Shown: positions 46,321 to 56,126 of the stretch, one piece after another
Layout of the letters: the number at the start of each line of letters is the position of its first letter
Numbering within the stretch: the stretch's first letter is position 1
DNA from: Thalassospira povalilytica
GTDB lineage: Bacteria > Pseudomonadota > Alphaproteobacteria > Rhodospirillales > Thalassospiraceae
Reading direction: 5' to 3'
NCBI RefSeq assembly: GCF_002844235.1
Contig: NZ_PGTS01000004.1
Span: 433,437-497,436, forward strand
DNA length: 64,000 nucleotides
Position numbers and translations under genes: made by a program
Notes under the pieces: model-generated
What the model was told of the DNA's origin: nothing
The model's input: the letters and a program-made list of their open reading frames with translations, nothing else
Database searches by the model: none

Positions 46321-47337
46321 TTACTCGTAGGAAACGAGGATTTCGAGTTCAGCCAGTTTCTTGTCGATTTCAGCAACGCGTGCTGCTTTTTCGTCTGCTG
46401 ACAGTTCTTCGGTGTTCTGGATTTTCAGCTTGTTCTTATACAGTTCAAGCTGACGGATCGGGTAAAGCTGCGCGTTCGAGCTTTCCATGAATTTGCCCAT
46501 ACCGTCCTGGATACCTGCCAGAACCTTGTTGGCACCTTCAACGTCGCCCATACGGCCATATCCAAGGAAGAAGGCCTTGATTTCGGATTTCAGTTCGCGC
46601 GACAGATCCTTGCGGTAAACCATCGGGTCAGACGGGATCAGCGGCGAGGTCCAGATCACTTTGACCTTTTCGGTGATTTCCGGCTTGTTCATTTCGGTAC
46701 GTGCGAGCTGCTCGGAATTGTTGGCAGCAACATCAACCTGCTTGTTGGCAGTCGCCATCAGGTTGGTTTCGTGGTTCGCATTGCGGACGGTCTTGAAGCA
46801 ATCCTTCGGATCAACACCGTTCTGCGCAAAAACGTAGTAGGTCGGAACCAGGAAGCCCGAGGTCGAGTTCGGATCACCGATACCGAAATTGAGCGAGCCA
46901 TCACATTTCAGCATGTCGGCAAGGGTATTGAGCTTGTCGTTATCAGCCTGGGTGATGATGTGGGAATAATATCCGTTCGAACCATCGGATTTGGAGGTCT
47001 GAACGAAAACTTCACCACCAGCACGGTCAACGGCTTCCATCGCCGACTTGTTGCCGAACCAGCCGACATGAACCTTGCCAAAACGCATGCCTTCGATGAT
47101 GCCGGCATAGTCCGGGGCAAAGAATGCCTCGATCTCTTTGCCGAGCGCCTTTTCCATGTCGTCGATCATCGGCTGCCACTGGGCTTTGAGGTTCGAGCTC
47201 GACTCAGTCGAGATGAAGCCGAAAACCAGCTTTTCCGGATCCTGTTCGAGCGGCTTGTACTCAACATCAGCAGCAGCAATGCCCGATGCCAGCAAGGTTG
47301 CAGCCAGTGCTGCAGATGCAATTGTCTTGGCGATCAT
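46321..47337 (-). CDS. phnD: Phosphonate ABC transporter substrate-binding protein PhnD
   Basis: Periplasmic phosphonate receptor of 338 residues. A Sec signal peptide (hydrophobic 6-22, cleavage near IAAAD) precedes the PhnD domain: LVFGFISTESSSNLKAQWQPM, the ligand-site GIIEGMRFGKVHVGWFGNKSA, FGIGDPNSTSGFLVPTYYVFA and VDVAANNSEQLARTE. Two Cys (LKCD, KDCF) could form a disulfide. GGGGACTT precedes the ATG. phnC ends 68 bases upstream; phnE lies downstream beyond a stem-loop. Confidence 0.95.
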   Translation of the reverse strand: MIAKTIASAALAATLLASGIAAADVEYKPLEQDPEKLVFGFISTESSSNLKAQWQPMIDDMEKALGKEIEAFFAPDYAGIIEGMRFGKVHVGWFGNKSAMEAVDRAGGEVFVQTSKSDGSNGYYSHIITQADNDKLNTLADMLKCDGSLNFGIGDPNSTSGFLVPTYYVFAQNGVDPKDCFKTVRNANHETNLMATANKQVDVAANNSEQLARTEMNKPEITEKVKVIWTSPLIPSDPMVYRKDLSRELKSEIKAFFLGYGRMGDVEGANKVLAGIQDGMGKFMESSNAQLYPIRQLELYKNKLKIQNTEELSADEKAARVAEIDKKLAELEILVSYE

Positions 47338-47405
47338 AAGAAGTCCCCTGTCAAATATGAATTGGACGTGTGTCGATGAGGTAAGGCAGTCAAAACGTGA
47401 CCCGG

Positions 47406-48251
47406 CTAGCTTGTCGCGATGGCCAGATCCTTTTTCGCAACCGGCTCAATCGCGGGACGTGTTTCATCCCCGGAACCATCTGCAAAAAGCTCGGAAGAAT
47501 ATTCGCCGTACAATTCGCGCAGGAATTCCGGCGTCAACTGGGTGGAGGGCCCGTCAAATACGACAGCACCATCGCGCATGGCGATGGTGCGTTTGCAATA
47601 GTCTTTTGCGTAGTCAACCTGATGAAGGGACACGATCACGGTCACGTTGTCTTCACGGTTCACACGATCAAGGGTATTCATCACCTTGCGCGAGGATGCC
47701 GGATCAAGCGACGCGATCGGCTCATCGGCAAGAATAAGACGCGCACCCTGGGTGATGGTCCGGGCGATTGCTGCGCGCTGTTGCTGCCCGCCGGAAAGAT
47801 TGCGGGCCTTTTTGGTCGCATGCGCATCAATACCGACACGATGCAATGCGGCCATGGCACGCATTTTTTCGGATTTGGTAAACAGGCCAAGTGATCCGCG
47901 CCAGGCAGGGACGCGCCCCAAAAGCCCCATCAGCACATTGGTCAAAACCGACAGGCGGCTGACCAGATTGAATTGCTGGAAAACCACACCGATTTCTGCG
48001 CGCACTTTGCGGGCGCCGCGCGAAATCTTGCCATTTTCCTGAATTGTTTCGCCAAACACGACGATCTTGCCACCGTCGCGATCACCGCGCAGCAATCCGG
48101 CAACATGGCGGATCAATGTTGATTTTCCCGAACCGGAAGCACCGATAAGCGCAACCATTTCGCCTTCCCGCACCTGTAACTTCACATTTTTCAGTGCGCG
48201 TTTGTCACGGGTAAAGCTTTTGTTCAGCCCAGAAATATCTACAACCAGCAT
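47406..48251 (-). CDS. phnC: Phosphonate ABC transporter ATP-binding protein PhnC
   Basis: ATPase of the PhnCDE phosphonate importer, 281 residues. Walker A GASGSGKST (about 39-47), Q-loop VFQQFNLVSRLSV, signature NLSGGQQQRAAIAR, Walker B LILADEPIASLD and H-loop SLHQVD are all present. A C-terminal extension of about 30 residues, rich in Glu, Asp and Ala, goes beyond the usual end. The ATG at 48251 is used (MLVVDISGLNKSF); a TTG one codon upstream is possible. It is the first gene of the operon, behind a Pho box and a PhnF-type site. Confidence 0.95.
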   Translation of the reverse strand: MLVVDISGLNKSFTRDKRALKNVKLQVREGEMVALIGASGSGKSTLIRHVAGLLRGDRDGGKIVVFGETIQENGKISRGARKVRAEIGVVFQQFNLVSRLSVLTNVLMGLLGRVPAWRGSLGLFTKSEKMRAMAALHRVGIDAHATKKARNLSGGQQQRAAIARTITQGARLILADEPIASLDPASSRKVMNTLDRVNREDNVTVIVSLHQVDYAKDYCKRTIAMRDGAVVFDGPSTQLTPEFLRELYGEYSSELFADGSGDETRPAIEPVAKKDLAIATS

Positions 48252-48313
48252 CAAGAAATCGCCTGCATGTGTTTCGCTGGATGACGAAGCTACGCATGAA
48301 TGGCGACTCTACG

Positions 48314-48331
48314 GTGACACTGATGTTACAG
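48314..48331 (-). promoter_or_regulatory. Pho box upstream of phnC
   Basis: On the minus strand CTGTAAC-ATCA-GTGTCAC, two seven-base repeats with a four-base spacer, close to the PhoB consensus CTGTCAT-AWAW-CTGTCAY (about two mismatches). It lies 63-80 bases before the phnC start and implies activation under phosphate limitation. Confidence 0.6.
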
Positions 48332-48375
48332 TTCGATGATTACGGCGCTCTGTTTACGCCAACAACAATCAAACT

Positions 48376-48385
48376 TGTCTATACA
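48376..48385. promoter_or_regulatory. Second PhnF operator candidate, upstream of phnC
   Basis: TGTCTATACA, a TGTnTAnACA palindrome with the GTnTAnAC core; read on the minus strand it begins TGTATAGACA, repeating the left arm of the operator before phnG. It lies 125 bases before the phnC start, within an AT-rich region (48340-48480) that is otherwise empty. Confidence 0.55.
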
Positions 48386-48548
48386 TCAAATATATTTTCA
48401 GTAATTTCAAAAATACATCGATGCAGATAAATCATATTTAAAATGATCTTGTAAAAATAGAAAAATAAATCAGCATGTCTCAAAACAAAAATCTGCACAT
48501 GTGCCATGACCTGTGCAGATTTTCATTCGAAATATATCGTTATTTATT

Positions 48549-49544
48549 TTACTTGATTGCTTCGATTGCGGACATCACATCATCTTCGATTTCAAGGCCG
48601 TCCACTTCAGCAATGGCGCGCGCTGATTTCCCGCGCCGTCCCGGAAGACGCACACCGTCTTCGGCGGCAATTTCATTAGCAATCGCAGCAAGATGATCCA
48701 TGACACCGGCCCCGCCCGTCGACGCCGGATCAATTGCAATGATCATTTGGCCCAAAGCAGGCGGCTTGCCCTTGTCATCAAACAGGGATGATGACTGATG
48801 ACCGAATTGCGCACCAGTGAGACCGGCTGCGAGAAGTTCGACCATCATTGCCAATGCTGCCCCCTTGACACCGCCAGCAGGGACCATGGTTCCATCCAGT
48901 GCCTTGACGGGATCGGTTGTCGGGTTCCCGTCCGTGTCAAATGCCCAGTCATCGGGAATTTCGACACCCTTTTGCTTTGCCGCCATGATTTTTCCGCGTG
49001 CGACTTTCGACAGAGCAAGGTCAATGATCACAGGATCGCCTGCACTTCCGACCGGCACCCCAAAAGCAATCGGATTGGTCCCGAACATCGGGCGCCGACC
49101 ACCCCACGCCGCCATTGCCGCCGGGGCATTGGCGAACATCATCGCCGCCAAGCCCTGTTCTGCAAGGCGTTCGACCGTCAGTCCCATAACACCGGCATGA
49201 TGGGATTTAAAAATTGATGCAAGAGCAATCCCCTGCTGGCGGACCATGTCAGGCAAATGATCCATCATCAAATCCAGCGCCGGATAAGCAAACCCGTATT
49301 GCGCATCAATCCGCAAAACACCTGGTGCCGACTTTTCCATTTGCGGCGTAGCATTGCCATCAACTTTTCCTGCGCGGGCCTGTGCGGAATAGGCCGGAAC
49401 GCGCCGGAAACCGTGACCACCCTGTCCGGATGCTTCTGCGGCAACCAGCGCGGTCGCAACGGATGCTGCATTGTTCCGGCTGACATTGCAGCGCATCAAA
49501 GTATCGCAAACAAGCGTATGAGCATCTGACAGGGAAATTTTCAT
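48549..49544 (-). CDS. Ldh-family (malate/L-lactate type) NAD(P)-dependent oxidoreductase
   Basis: Oxidoreductase of the LDH2/MDH2 family, 331 residues, unrelated to classical lactate dehydrogenase. The family motifs QGGHGFRRVPAY (about 41-52), SHHAGVMGLTVERLAEQGL, RRPMFGTNPIAFGVP, DLALSKVARGKI and GVKGAALAMMVELLA are present. Members reduce or oxidise sulfolactate, ureidoglycolate, malate, piperidine-2-carboxylate and others; the substrate here cannot be read. The nearest minus-strand gene, phnC, is almost 300 bases downstream, so it is probably a single-gene unit. Confidence 0.88.
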   Translation of the reverse strand: MKISLSDAHTLVCDTLMRCNVSRNNAASVATALVAAEASGQGGHGFRRVPAYSAQARAGKVDGNATPQMEKSAPGVLRIDAQYGFAYPALDLMMDHLPDMVRQQGIALASIFKSHHAGVMGLTVERLAEQGLAAMMFANAPAAMAAWGGRRPMFGTNPIAFGVPVGSAGDPVIIDLALSKVARGKIMAAKQKGVEIPDDWAFDTDGNPTTDPVKALDGTMVPAGGVKGAALAMMVELLAAGLTGAQFGHQSSSLFDDKGKPPALGQMIIAIDPASTGGAGVMDHLAAIANEIAAEDGVRLPGRRGKSARAIAEVDGLEIEDDVMSAIEAIK

Positions 49545-49762
49545 GATGGATATGACCTTGGGTAACAGCGGAAAACGCCATGGGCGGGATTGCTGTTACA
49601 ATAAGCCGATGCCCGGTCAACAGGCAAAGGTGTTTTACCGTTTTCTTGCACTGCACATCATATGACCTGTCGGCGCAAACATCTGAAGTTGTGCTAAAAT
49701 CCTGCCTTAAACTTTCGATACGTTTCATCATCATCAGCCCCACCCAGCACAGGAATAGTGAC

Positions 49763-50224
49763 ATGCACACCACAAAACCGATCATGTTTTCCGCCGTCGC
49801 GATGACAGGCGCGCTGCTTTTGTCTGCATGCAATACGACCGGACAGATGAATACCGCGGATGACTGGAAAAATGTCACGGGCAAGGACTGGCACCTAACC
49901 ATGCTGTCCGATGGCGGACAGACATTTACATTTAGACCGACATCGCCAATGCAACCCAGTGCTGTCTTTTCAGAGGATGGAAAGGTTAACGGGTCTTCGG
50001 GCTGCAACAGTTATTTTGGCACCTATGATCAGGATGACAATCAACTGACATTTTCGCCACTCGGCGCGACCCGCAAGATGTGCCTTAATGGCGCGATGGC
50101 GATCGAGGCAGCTTTTAACAATGCGACAACTCAGGTCACGCACTGGAAACTTGGCAATGACCAACTGGTTCTGATTGACCGGGATGGCAAAACCATCATG
50201 ACGCTTACAACCAAAGCCCCGTAA
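49763..50224 (+). CDS. META domain (HslJ-like) lipoprotein
   Basis: Predicted lipoprotein of 153 residues. Signal peptide with lipobox LLLSAC (Cys about 24) and mature META domain holding the hallmark VNGSSGCNSYFGTYD and FSPLGATRKMCLNGAMAIE, as in HslJ, where the paired Cys lie in the same places. HslJ-type proteins are linked to heat and novobiocin tolerance; the role here is unknown. The ATG at 49763 follows AGGAA; the frame is open for 61 more codons upstream but lacks a signal there. A bidirectional terminator follows. Confidence 0.88.
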   Translation: MHTTKPIMFSAVAMTGALLLSACNTTGQMNTADDWKNVTGKDWHLTMLSDGGQTFTFRPTSPMQPSAVFSEDGKVNGSSGCNSYFGTYDQDDNQLTFSPLGATRKMCLNGAMAIEAAFNNATTQVTHWKLGNDQLVLIDRDGKTIMTLTTKAP

Positions 50225-50250
50225 GCCAATAAACGGCTTGATGAACGCAA

Positions 50251-50282
50251 ACAAAAAGGGCGCCGTTTGGCGCCCTTTTGTT
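50251..50282. terminator. Bidirectional terminator
   Basis: ACAAAAAGGGCGCC and GGCGCCCTTTTGT pair around GTTT, with A and T tracts on either side, between the META lipoprotein gene and the convergent BCCT gene. Confidence 0.92.
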
Positions 50283-50320
50283 GGTTCCAGCGATGTTTTC
50301 GATCGCTTTCAAACCGGAAA

Positions 50321-51991
50321 TCAGTCGTCGGCTTTGGTTGCTTCGGATTTCGGACCGACTGCTGCCGGTTCGGTGCGCAGCCCCTGAATGATCGAGAAGC
50401 AGGCCAATAACAGCACAATCGCAAACGGGAAGCCGGTTGATACGGCCATCGCCTGCAACGAGCCAAGCCCACCACCCAACAGCAATGCGATCGCAACCAG
50501 ACCTTCGAAAGTGCACCAGAAAACACGCTGGGGAACCGGGGCATCAACCTTGCCGCCAGCGGTGATCGTATCGATCACAAGCGATCCTGAATCCGATGAT
50601 GTCACAAAGAAAACAATCACCAGAATAATGCCCAAGAATGACGTGATCGCATGCATCGGCAATTGTTCAAGCATTGTAAACAGCTTGATCGGAAGACCTG
50701 CTTCGGCAATGGCAGTTACACCTTCGCTGACCATGTGAACGGCAGTACCGCCAAACGCCGTCATCCAGAAGACACATACAAGCGACGGAATGATCAGAAC
50801 ACAGGTGATGAATTCACGCACTGTACGCCCGCGCGAAACACGCGCGATGAACATGCCAACAAACGGTGACCAGGAAATCCACCATGCCCAATAAAATGAC
50901 GTCCATCCCTGGCTGAAGTTGGTATCAGCACGACCAACCGGATTGGACAGGGCCGGAAGATATTCGACATAGGCAACAAGAGACGTAAAGAACCCCTTGA
51001 TGATATCCATGGTCGGACCAACCAGAACCACAAACAGCAACAGCAAGGCTGCCAGTACCATATTGATTTCCGACAGACGTTTGACCCCGGCATCAAGCCC
51101 GGCCAAAACCGAAATCAGCGCAACACCGGTAATGGCAATGATCAGGAAGACCTTCGATCCGTCGGTCACTGAAATCCCGAACAGGAAATCAAGCCCGGCA
51201 TTGGCCTGTTCAGCGCCAAAACCAAGGGACGTCGCAAGCCCGAACAGGGTGGCAAATACTGCGAGAATATCAATAACATGACCGGTCCAACCCCACACAC
51301 GTTCGCCAAAGATCGGATAGAACACCGAACGCATTGTCAAAGGCAGGCCCTTGTTAAAGGAAAACAGCGCCAAGGCCAGCGCGACCGTTGCGTAAATTGC
51401 CCACGGATGAAGTCCCCAGTGGAAAATGGTTGCCGCCATTCCAAGATCAAACGCCGCATCGGCATCACCGACCGCCGCACCCAAAGGTGCCCAGTCCGTA
51501 CGCATGCCGTCATCGCCGAACGCTGTGCCCCCGATCGAGGACGAGAAATGCGAAATCGGCTCTGATACGCCATAGAACATCAAACCGATGCCCATACCGG
51601 CCGCAAACAGCATCGCAAACCAACCCGAATAGGAATAATCGGGTGTCGCATCTGCGCCGCCAAGACGTACCCGTCCAAGCGGTGACACAATCAGAAACAG
51701 ACACAAAATAACAAAAATGTTGGCCGCAGACAGGAAGAACCAGTCGAAGGTCGACGTCAACCAGCCGCGCAGGTCATTGAACATCGGCCCGACACTTTCC
51801 TGAAAGGCCAGTGTCAGAAATACAAAAGCAACAATCGACAACCCGGAAATCATGAAGACCGGGTTGTGCACATCAAGACCAAACGGTCCGATCTCTGTCT
51901 GGATATTGTCCTGACCGATTTCATAATCGGTCTCGATCGGGTTCGCTGCACCATCCGGGCTTTCAATGCCCGTATCAGCTTCTGACCCCAT
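50321..51991 (-). CDS. BCCT family transporter (betaine/choline/carnitine type)
   Basis: Secondary transporter of quaternary ammonium compounds in the inner membrane, 556 residues with twelve membrane segments. The BCCT signature region FYWAWWISWSPFVGMFIAR followed by SRGRTVREF is complete, and the glycine motif GMGIG in FAAGMGIGLMFYGVSEP is that of sodium-coupled BetP. The first 40 residues are acidic and the C-terminal tail is short (about 25), shorter than the osmosensing tail of BetP. AGGGAG precedes the ATG. The UspA gene lies 66 bases upstream on the same strand and probably shares the transcript. Confidence 0.95.
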   Translation of the reverse strand: MGSEADTGIESPDGAANPIETDYEIGQDNIQTEIGPFGLDVHNPVFMISGLSIVAFVFLTLAFQESVGPMFNDLRGWLTSTFDWFFLSAANIFVILCLFLIVSPLGRVRLGGADATPDYSYSGWFAMLFAAGMGIGLMFYGVSEPISHFSSSIGGTAFGDDGMRTDWAPLGAAVGDADAAFDLGMAATIFHWGLHPWAIYATVALALALFSFNKGLPLTMRSVFYPIFGERVWGWTGHVIDILAVFATLFGLATSLGFGAEQANAGLDFLFGISVTDGSKVFLIIAITGVALISVLAGLDAGVKRLSEINMVLAALLLLFVVLVGPTMDIIKGFFTSLVAYVEYLPALSNPVGRADTNFSQGWTSFYWAWWISWSPFVGMFIARVSRGRTVREFITCVLIIPSLVCVFWMTAFGGTAVHMVSEGVTAIAEAGLPIKLFTMLEQLPMHAITSFLGIILVIVFFVTSSDSGSLVIDTITAGGKVDAPVPQRVFWCTFEGLVAIALLLGGGLGSLQAMAVSTGFPFAIVLLLACFSIIQGLRTEPAAVGPKSEATKADD

Positions 51992-52057
51992 TTCAAACTC
52001 CCTAGCTTCGTGATTAAACAGCTACCCCTAGCCGTCTTTACTCAAAGGCGTGATTGT

Positions 52058-52471
52058 CTAACGCACCAGGAACACGGATTGATCCGCGTGTGATGCAACA
52101 TATCCGCCATGAGATGAAAAAATATGGTCGGCAATGCCCGGAATATGCGACGCCATAACGATCACATCGGTGCCAAGCTCATCGGCTTTGCGCACCAAAA
52201 TCTTGCTCAGATCCGTTGCCAGATCATGGGCAATTTCCGCATCCGCAGAGACTTTCAACCCGGATTTACCGGCTGTTTCCTGTGCGAAATCCGACAATTT
52301 CTGTTCAAACTCTTTGGGGCTGTGCGCCACCGAAGACGGGGTATTTGTCCCGACCGCAAGGAAACAAAGTTCGGATTTGTAATGTGTTGCCAAATCGATA
52401 GCCGTTTGAATGGCCTTTTCCATTTTGTCGATATGGGCCAGATCCACCGGCACAAGCATCTTCTGATACAT
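52058..52471 (-). CDS. Universal stress protein UspA family
   Basis: Single-domain universal stress protein of 137 residues, cytosolic. It starts MYQKMLVPVDLAH and ends with the nucleotide-binding region DVIVMASHIPGIADHIFSSHG followed by VFLVR. The G-x2-G-x9-G-(S/T) ATP-binding pattern is altered (SHIPGIADHIFSSHGG), so ATP binding is uncertain. GGAGGAATG precedes the ATG. It is upstream of a BCCT osmolyte transporter gene; in Halomonas a Usp (TeaD) regulates an osmolyte transporter, so a similar link is possible here (inference). Confidence 0.9.
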   Translation of the reverse strand: MYQKMLVPVDLAHIDKMEKAIQTAIDLATHYKSELCFLAVGTNTPSSVAHSPKEFEQKLSDFAQETAGKSGLKVSADAEIAHDLATDLSKILVRKADELGTDVIVMASHIPGIADHIFSSHGGYVASHADQSVFLVR

Positions 52472-52783
52472 TCATTCCTCCGTTGTGTGCACGCAAATAT
52501 ACGCGCCAATCCTTCGGTCGAAATCAAAGTTCAGAGATGATAACAGGTCATTGAATACAAATCAAAAACGGGCAGCACCGGCAAAAATCAAAGATATTTG
52601 ATATTCAAATCACGAATTAAAAGAACACAATGATTTTGCATCAACACTACAATAACCATAAGTGATTTACGCCGCTTACAGCGGTTAAGATTTATTATTT
52701 ATGATCCGACAATAACATCATCGAAATGGCGGAAAATATCAGAGTGCAGGGCTACGCGGATCACGGAGCATAACAGCGTGCAG
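52472..52783. other. 312-bp AT-rich intergenic region, promoter of uspA-BCCT
   Basis: No gene is supported. The usp promoter should be here. Two inverted repeats are visible: ATTTGA-TAT-TCAAAT (52596-52610), a possible operator, and CCGCT-TAC-AGCGG (52672-52684), without a T tract and so not a convincing terminator for the alpha/beta hydrolase gene. Confidence 0.6.
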
Positions 52784-53728
52784 TCATTCCTGATTGACCA
52801 TACGGGTGATGGCCTGACACACATGGGCAAAGCCGTCCTTGGCCCCGGGGCTCATATATCTGGCACGCAGCCAGCCATGGATCATTTGTGGTTCTTCCCG
52901 GTATTGAACCCAAATGCCTGCCCGCGCCAAGCGCGCGGTATATTCACGTCCGTCATCACGTAACGGATCGAAATAGGCGGATGTTATATAGGTCGGCGGC
53001 AACCCGCGAAGATCATCCACGGACAAGGCATGCGCCACCGGATCATCCATCGGCGCTTTCAAAACGTCGCGGTAATAAATGACATCATCGGTGCTTAAAC
53101 CCGGGGCGCTGGCCATTTGGCCGTAACTTGGCCAGTTAAGATCCCCGCCAAGTGCCGGATAAATTAAAACCTGACCAAGAATACGATCCCCAAATCCGTC
53201 ATCCCTGGCCCTTAATGCCAACCCGGTCGCCAACATGCCGCCCGCACTGTCACCCACCAGAACGATCTTTTTCCCCGCCATCAGCAAACTGTGCATCACG
53301 GTGTGACAGTCTTCATGCTGTGCAGGCCAGATATATTCAGGTGCCAACCGGTAATCGATTGCGGTTAGTTCTGCCTGTGCACTTTCTGCAATATCGGCAC
53401 AGATTGCATCATGGCTGTCACATGATCCAACCACGAACCCGCCACCATGCATGTAAAGAATTCTGTGCGGCGTACCAAGGGTTTCCGGACGATAATGGCG
53501 CACCGGAACCGTTCCGATAACATCGTCCTGAATGTGCATGCCATCCGGACGCGCACGCCCGAAATACGAACATAACACATCATACCAGACGCGTTGTTGC
53601 TCGATCCCGGCGGCAACCGCATCAGGTGGATAAAGGCTGTCGCATTTGGCAATGAAAGCACGGATGCCCTCTTCTTCGGGCATCGGGTCATAACTGATAT
53701 CGAATGAAACCGGGCCGGAATCCGACAT
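52784..53728 (-). CDS. Alpha/beta hydrolase, HSL (hormone-sensitive lipase) type
   Basis: Predicted cytosolic esterase of 314 residues. The oxyanion motif MHGGGFVVGS (about 92-101), nucleophile elbow GDSAGG (about 158-163, catalytic Ser), YFDPLRDDG (catalytic Asp) and MIHGWLR (catalytic His) are all present and in the HSL order, with YRLAPEYIWPA in between. Substrate unknown. The lactate dehydrogenase gene lies 72 bases upstream on the same strand; an ester of a hydroxy acid would fit that pairing (inference). Confidence 0.9.
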   Translation of the reverse strand: MSDSGPVSFDISYDPMPEEEGIRAFIAKCDSLYPPDAVAAGIEQQRVWYDVLCSYFGRARPDGMHIQDDVIGTVPVRHYRPETLGTPHRILYMHGGGFVVGSCDSHDAICADIAESAQAELTAIDYRLAPEYIWPAQHEDCHTVMHSLLMAGKKIVLVGDSAGGMLATGLALRARDDGFGDRILGQVLIYPALGGDLNWPSYGQMASAPGLSTDDVIYYRDVLKAPMDDPVAHALSVDDLRGLPPTYITSAYFDPLRDDGREYTARLARAGIWVQYREEPQMIHGWLRARYMSPGAKDGFAHVCQAITRMVNQE

Positions 53729-53800
53729 TTGGAAACCTTTGCGTGTTGGGACCCCTCAAAACTAGCGCGGTTTTCCGACCTTTAAAAGGGTTCTGTCGTA

Positions 53801-55080
<1,280 letters not shown>

Positions 55081-56019
55081 TTGGGTAATTCGGACATCCG
55101 CCAGGTGACTGTTGTCGGAACAGGCATCATTGGCGCAAGCTGGACCTGTCTTTTTTTGGCACATGGTTTTGATGTTGTCGCAACCGACATTCGCGACGGC
55201 GCAGAACATGATTTGAACACGGCAATCGACCGGTTCTGGCCAACACTTCCCGATACGGTTCTGGCCAAAAAACAGCGCGGCAATTTGCGTTTTTCAACCG
55301 ACCTTGATGAGGCTTGCGCAGGCAGCGGATTTATCCAGGAAAATGCGATTGAACGACTGGATGCAAAGATCGAATTGATGCGCCGCATCGATGCCGCGAC
55401 ATCCAAAGAAACCATCATCGCATCAAGTTCATCGGCCATTTCGGTGACCGATATGCAATCGGCCTGTGCGCATCCAGAACGCGTCGTTCTCGGCCATCCG
55501 TTCAACCCGCCCCATCTTGTACCGCTGGTCGAACTGGCCGGCGGGAAAAAAACGGGTCAACGGGCGCTGGAACAGGCAGAGGCATTTTATGCTAGTCTTG
55601 GGAAAACGCCGGTTCGGCTGGAAAAAGAAATATATGGCCACATTGCCAATCGGTTGCAGGCCGCAATTTTCCGCGAAGCCATTCATATGCTTGATCATGG
55701 CATCGCATCGGCCGAAGACATTGACCGCGCCGTGACCGAAGGACCCGGACCGCGTTGGGCATTGATGGGGCCGTTTATGACCTATCGGCTGGCGGGCGGA
55801 GACAAGGGCATGCAGGGATTTTGGGACATGTTTGCCCCGATGCAGGAAAAACTTTGGGCTGACCTGGGCAATCCGACACCACAAAAAGATCTTCAGGATC
55901 GGGTAACCGCCGCGGTTGAGGACTCCTATGCCGACAAATCAATTTCCACCGTTATTCGGGAACGTGATGCCCGGTTGCGCAAGATACTGGCGGTCAAAAA
56001 GTCACCCGTTTCCGATTGA
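55081..56019 (+). CDS. L-carnitine dehydrogenase-like / 3-hydroxyacyl-CoA dehydrogenase family protein
   Basis: NAD-dependent beta-hydroxy acid dehydrogenase of 312 residues. It has VVGTGIIGASW (11-21, Rossmann motif), FIQENAIERLDAKIEL, ASSSSAIS, the catalytic GHPFNPPHLVPLVEL (His139 and Glu151) and the C-terminal RWALMGPFMTYRLAGGDKGM typical of carnitine dehydrogenase and lambda-crystallin (L-gulonate dehydrogenase) types. The start codon is TTG, supported by GGAGG five bases upstream and no good ATG. It converges on the BKACE operon, which would cleave the 3-keto product, so carnitine or another beta-hydroxy acid is the likely substrate (inference). Confidence 0.82.
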   Translation: MGNSDIRQVTVVGTGIIGASWTCLFLAHGFDVVATDIRDGAEHDLNTAIDRFWPTLPDTVLAKKQRGNLRFSTDLDEACAGSGFIQENAIERLDAKIELMRRIDAATSKETIIASSSSAISVTDMQSACAHPERVVLGHPFNPPHLVPLVELAGGKKTGQRALEQAEAFYASLGKTPVRLEKEIYGHIANRLQAAIFREAIHMLDHGIASAEDIDRAVTEGPGPRWALMGPFMTYRLAGGDKGMQGFWDMFAPMQEKLWADLGNPTPQKDLQDRVTAAVEDSYADKSISTVIRERDARLRKILAVKKSPVSD

Positions 56020-56043
56020 TCTCGGGATAAAAATCACCCGCAA

Positions 56044-56080
56044 AAAAACGGCACAGTGTCAAATACACTGTGCCGTTTTT
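56044..56080. terminator. Bidirectional terminator
   Basis: A 16-base perfect stem (left arm 56044-56059, right arm 56065-56080) around CAAAT, with A tract left and T tract right, between the dehydrogenase gene and the convergent BKACE gene. Confidence 0.95.
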
Positions 56081-56126
56081 AATTTGGAACCGGTCAGACA
56101 TGACAAACCATGTCTCGGCATCCATC

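Noticed and set aside
52672..52684. CCGCT-TAC-AGCGG as terminator of the alpha/beta hydrolase gene
   Set aside because: Only a five-base stem and no T tract on the transcribed strand.
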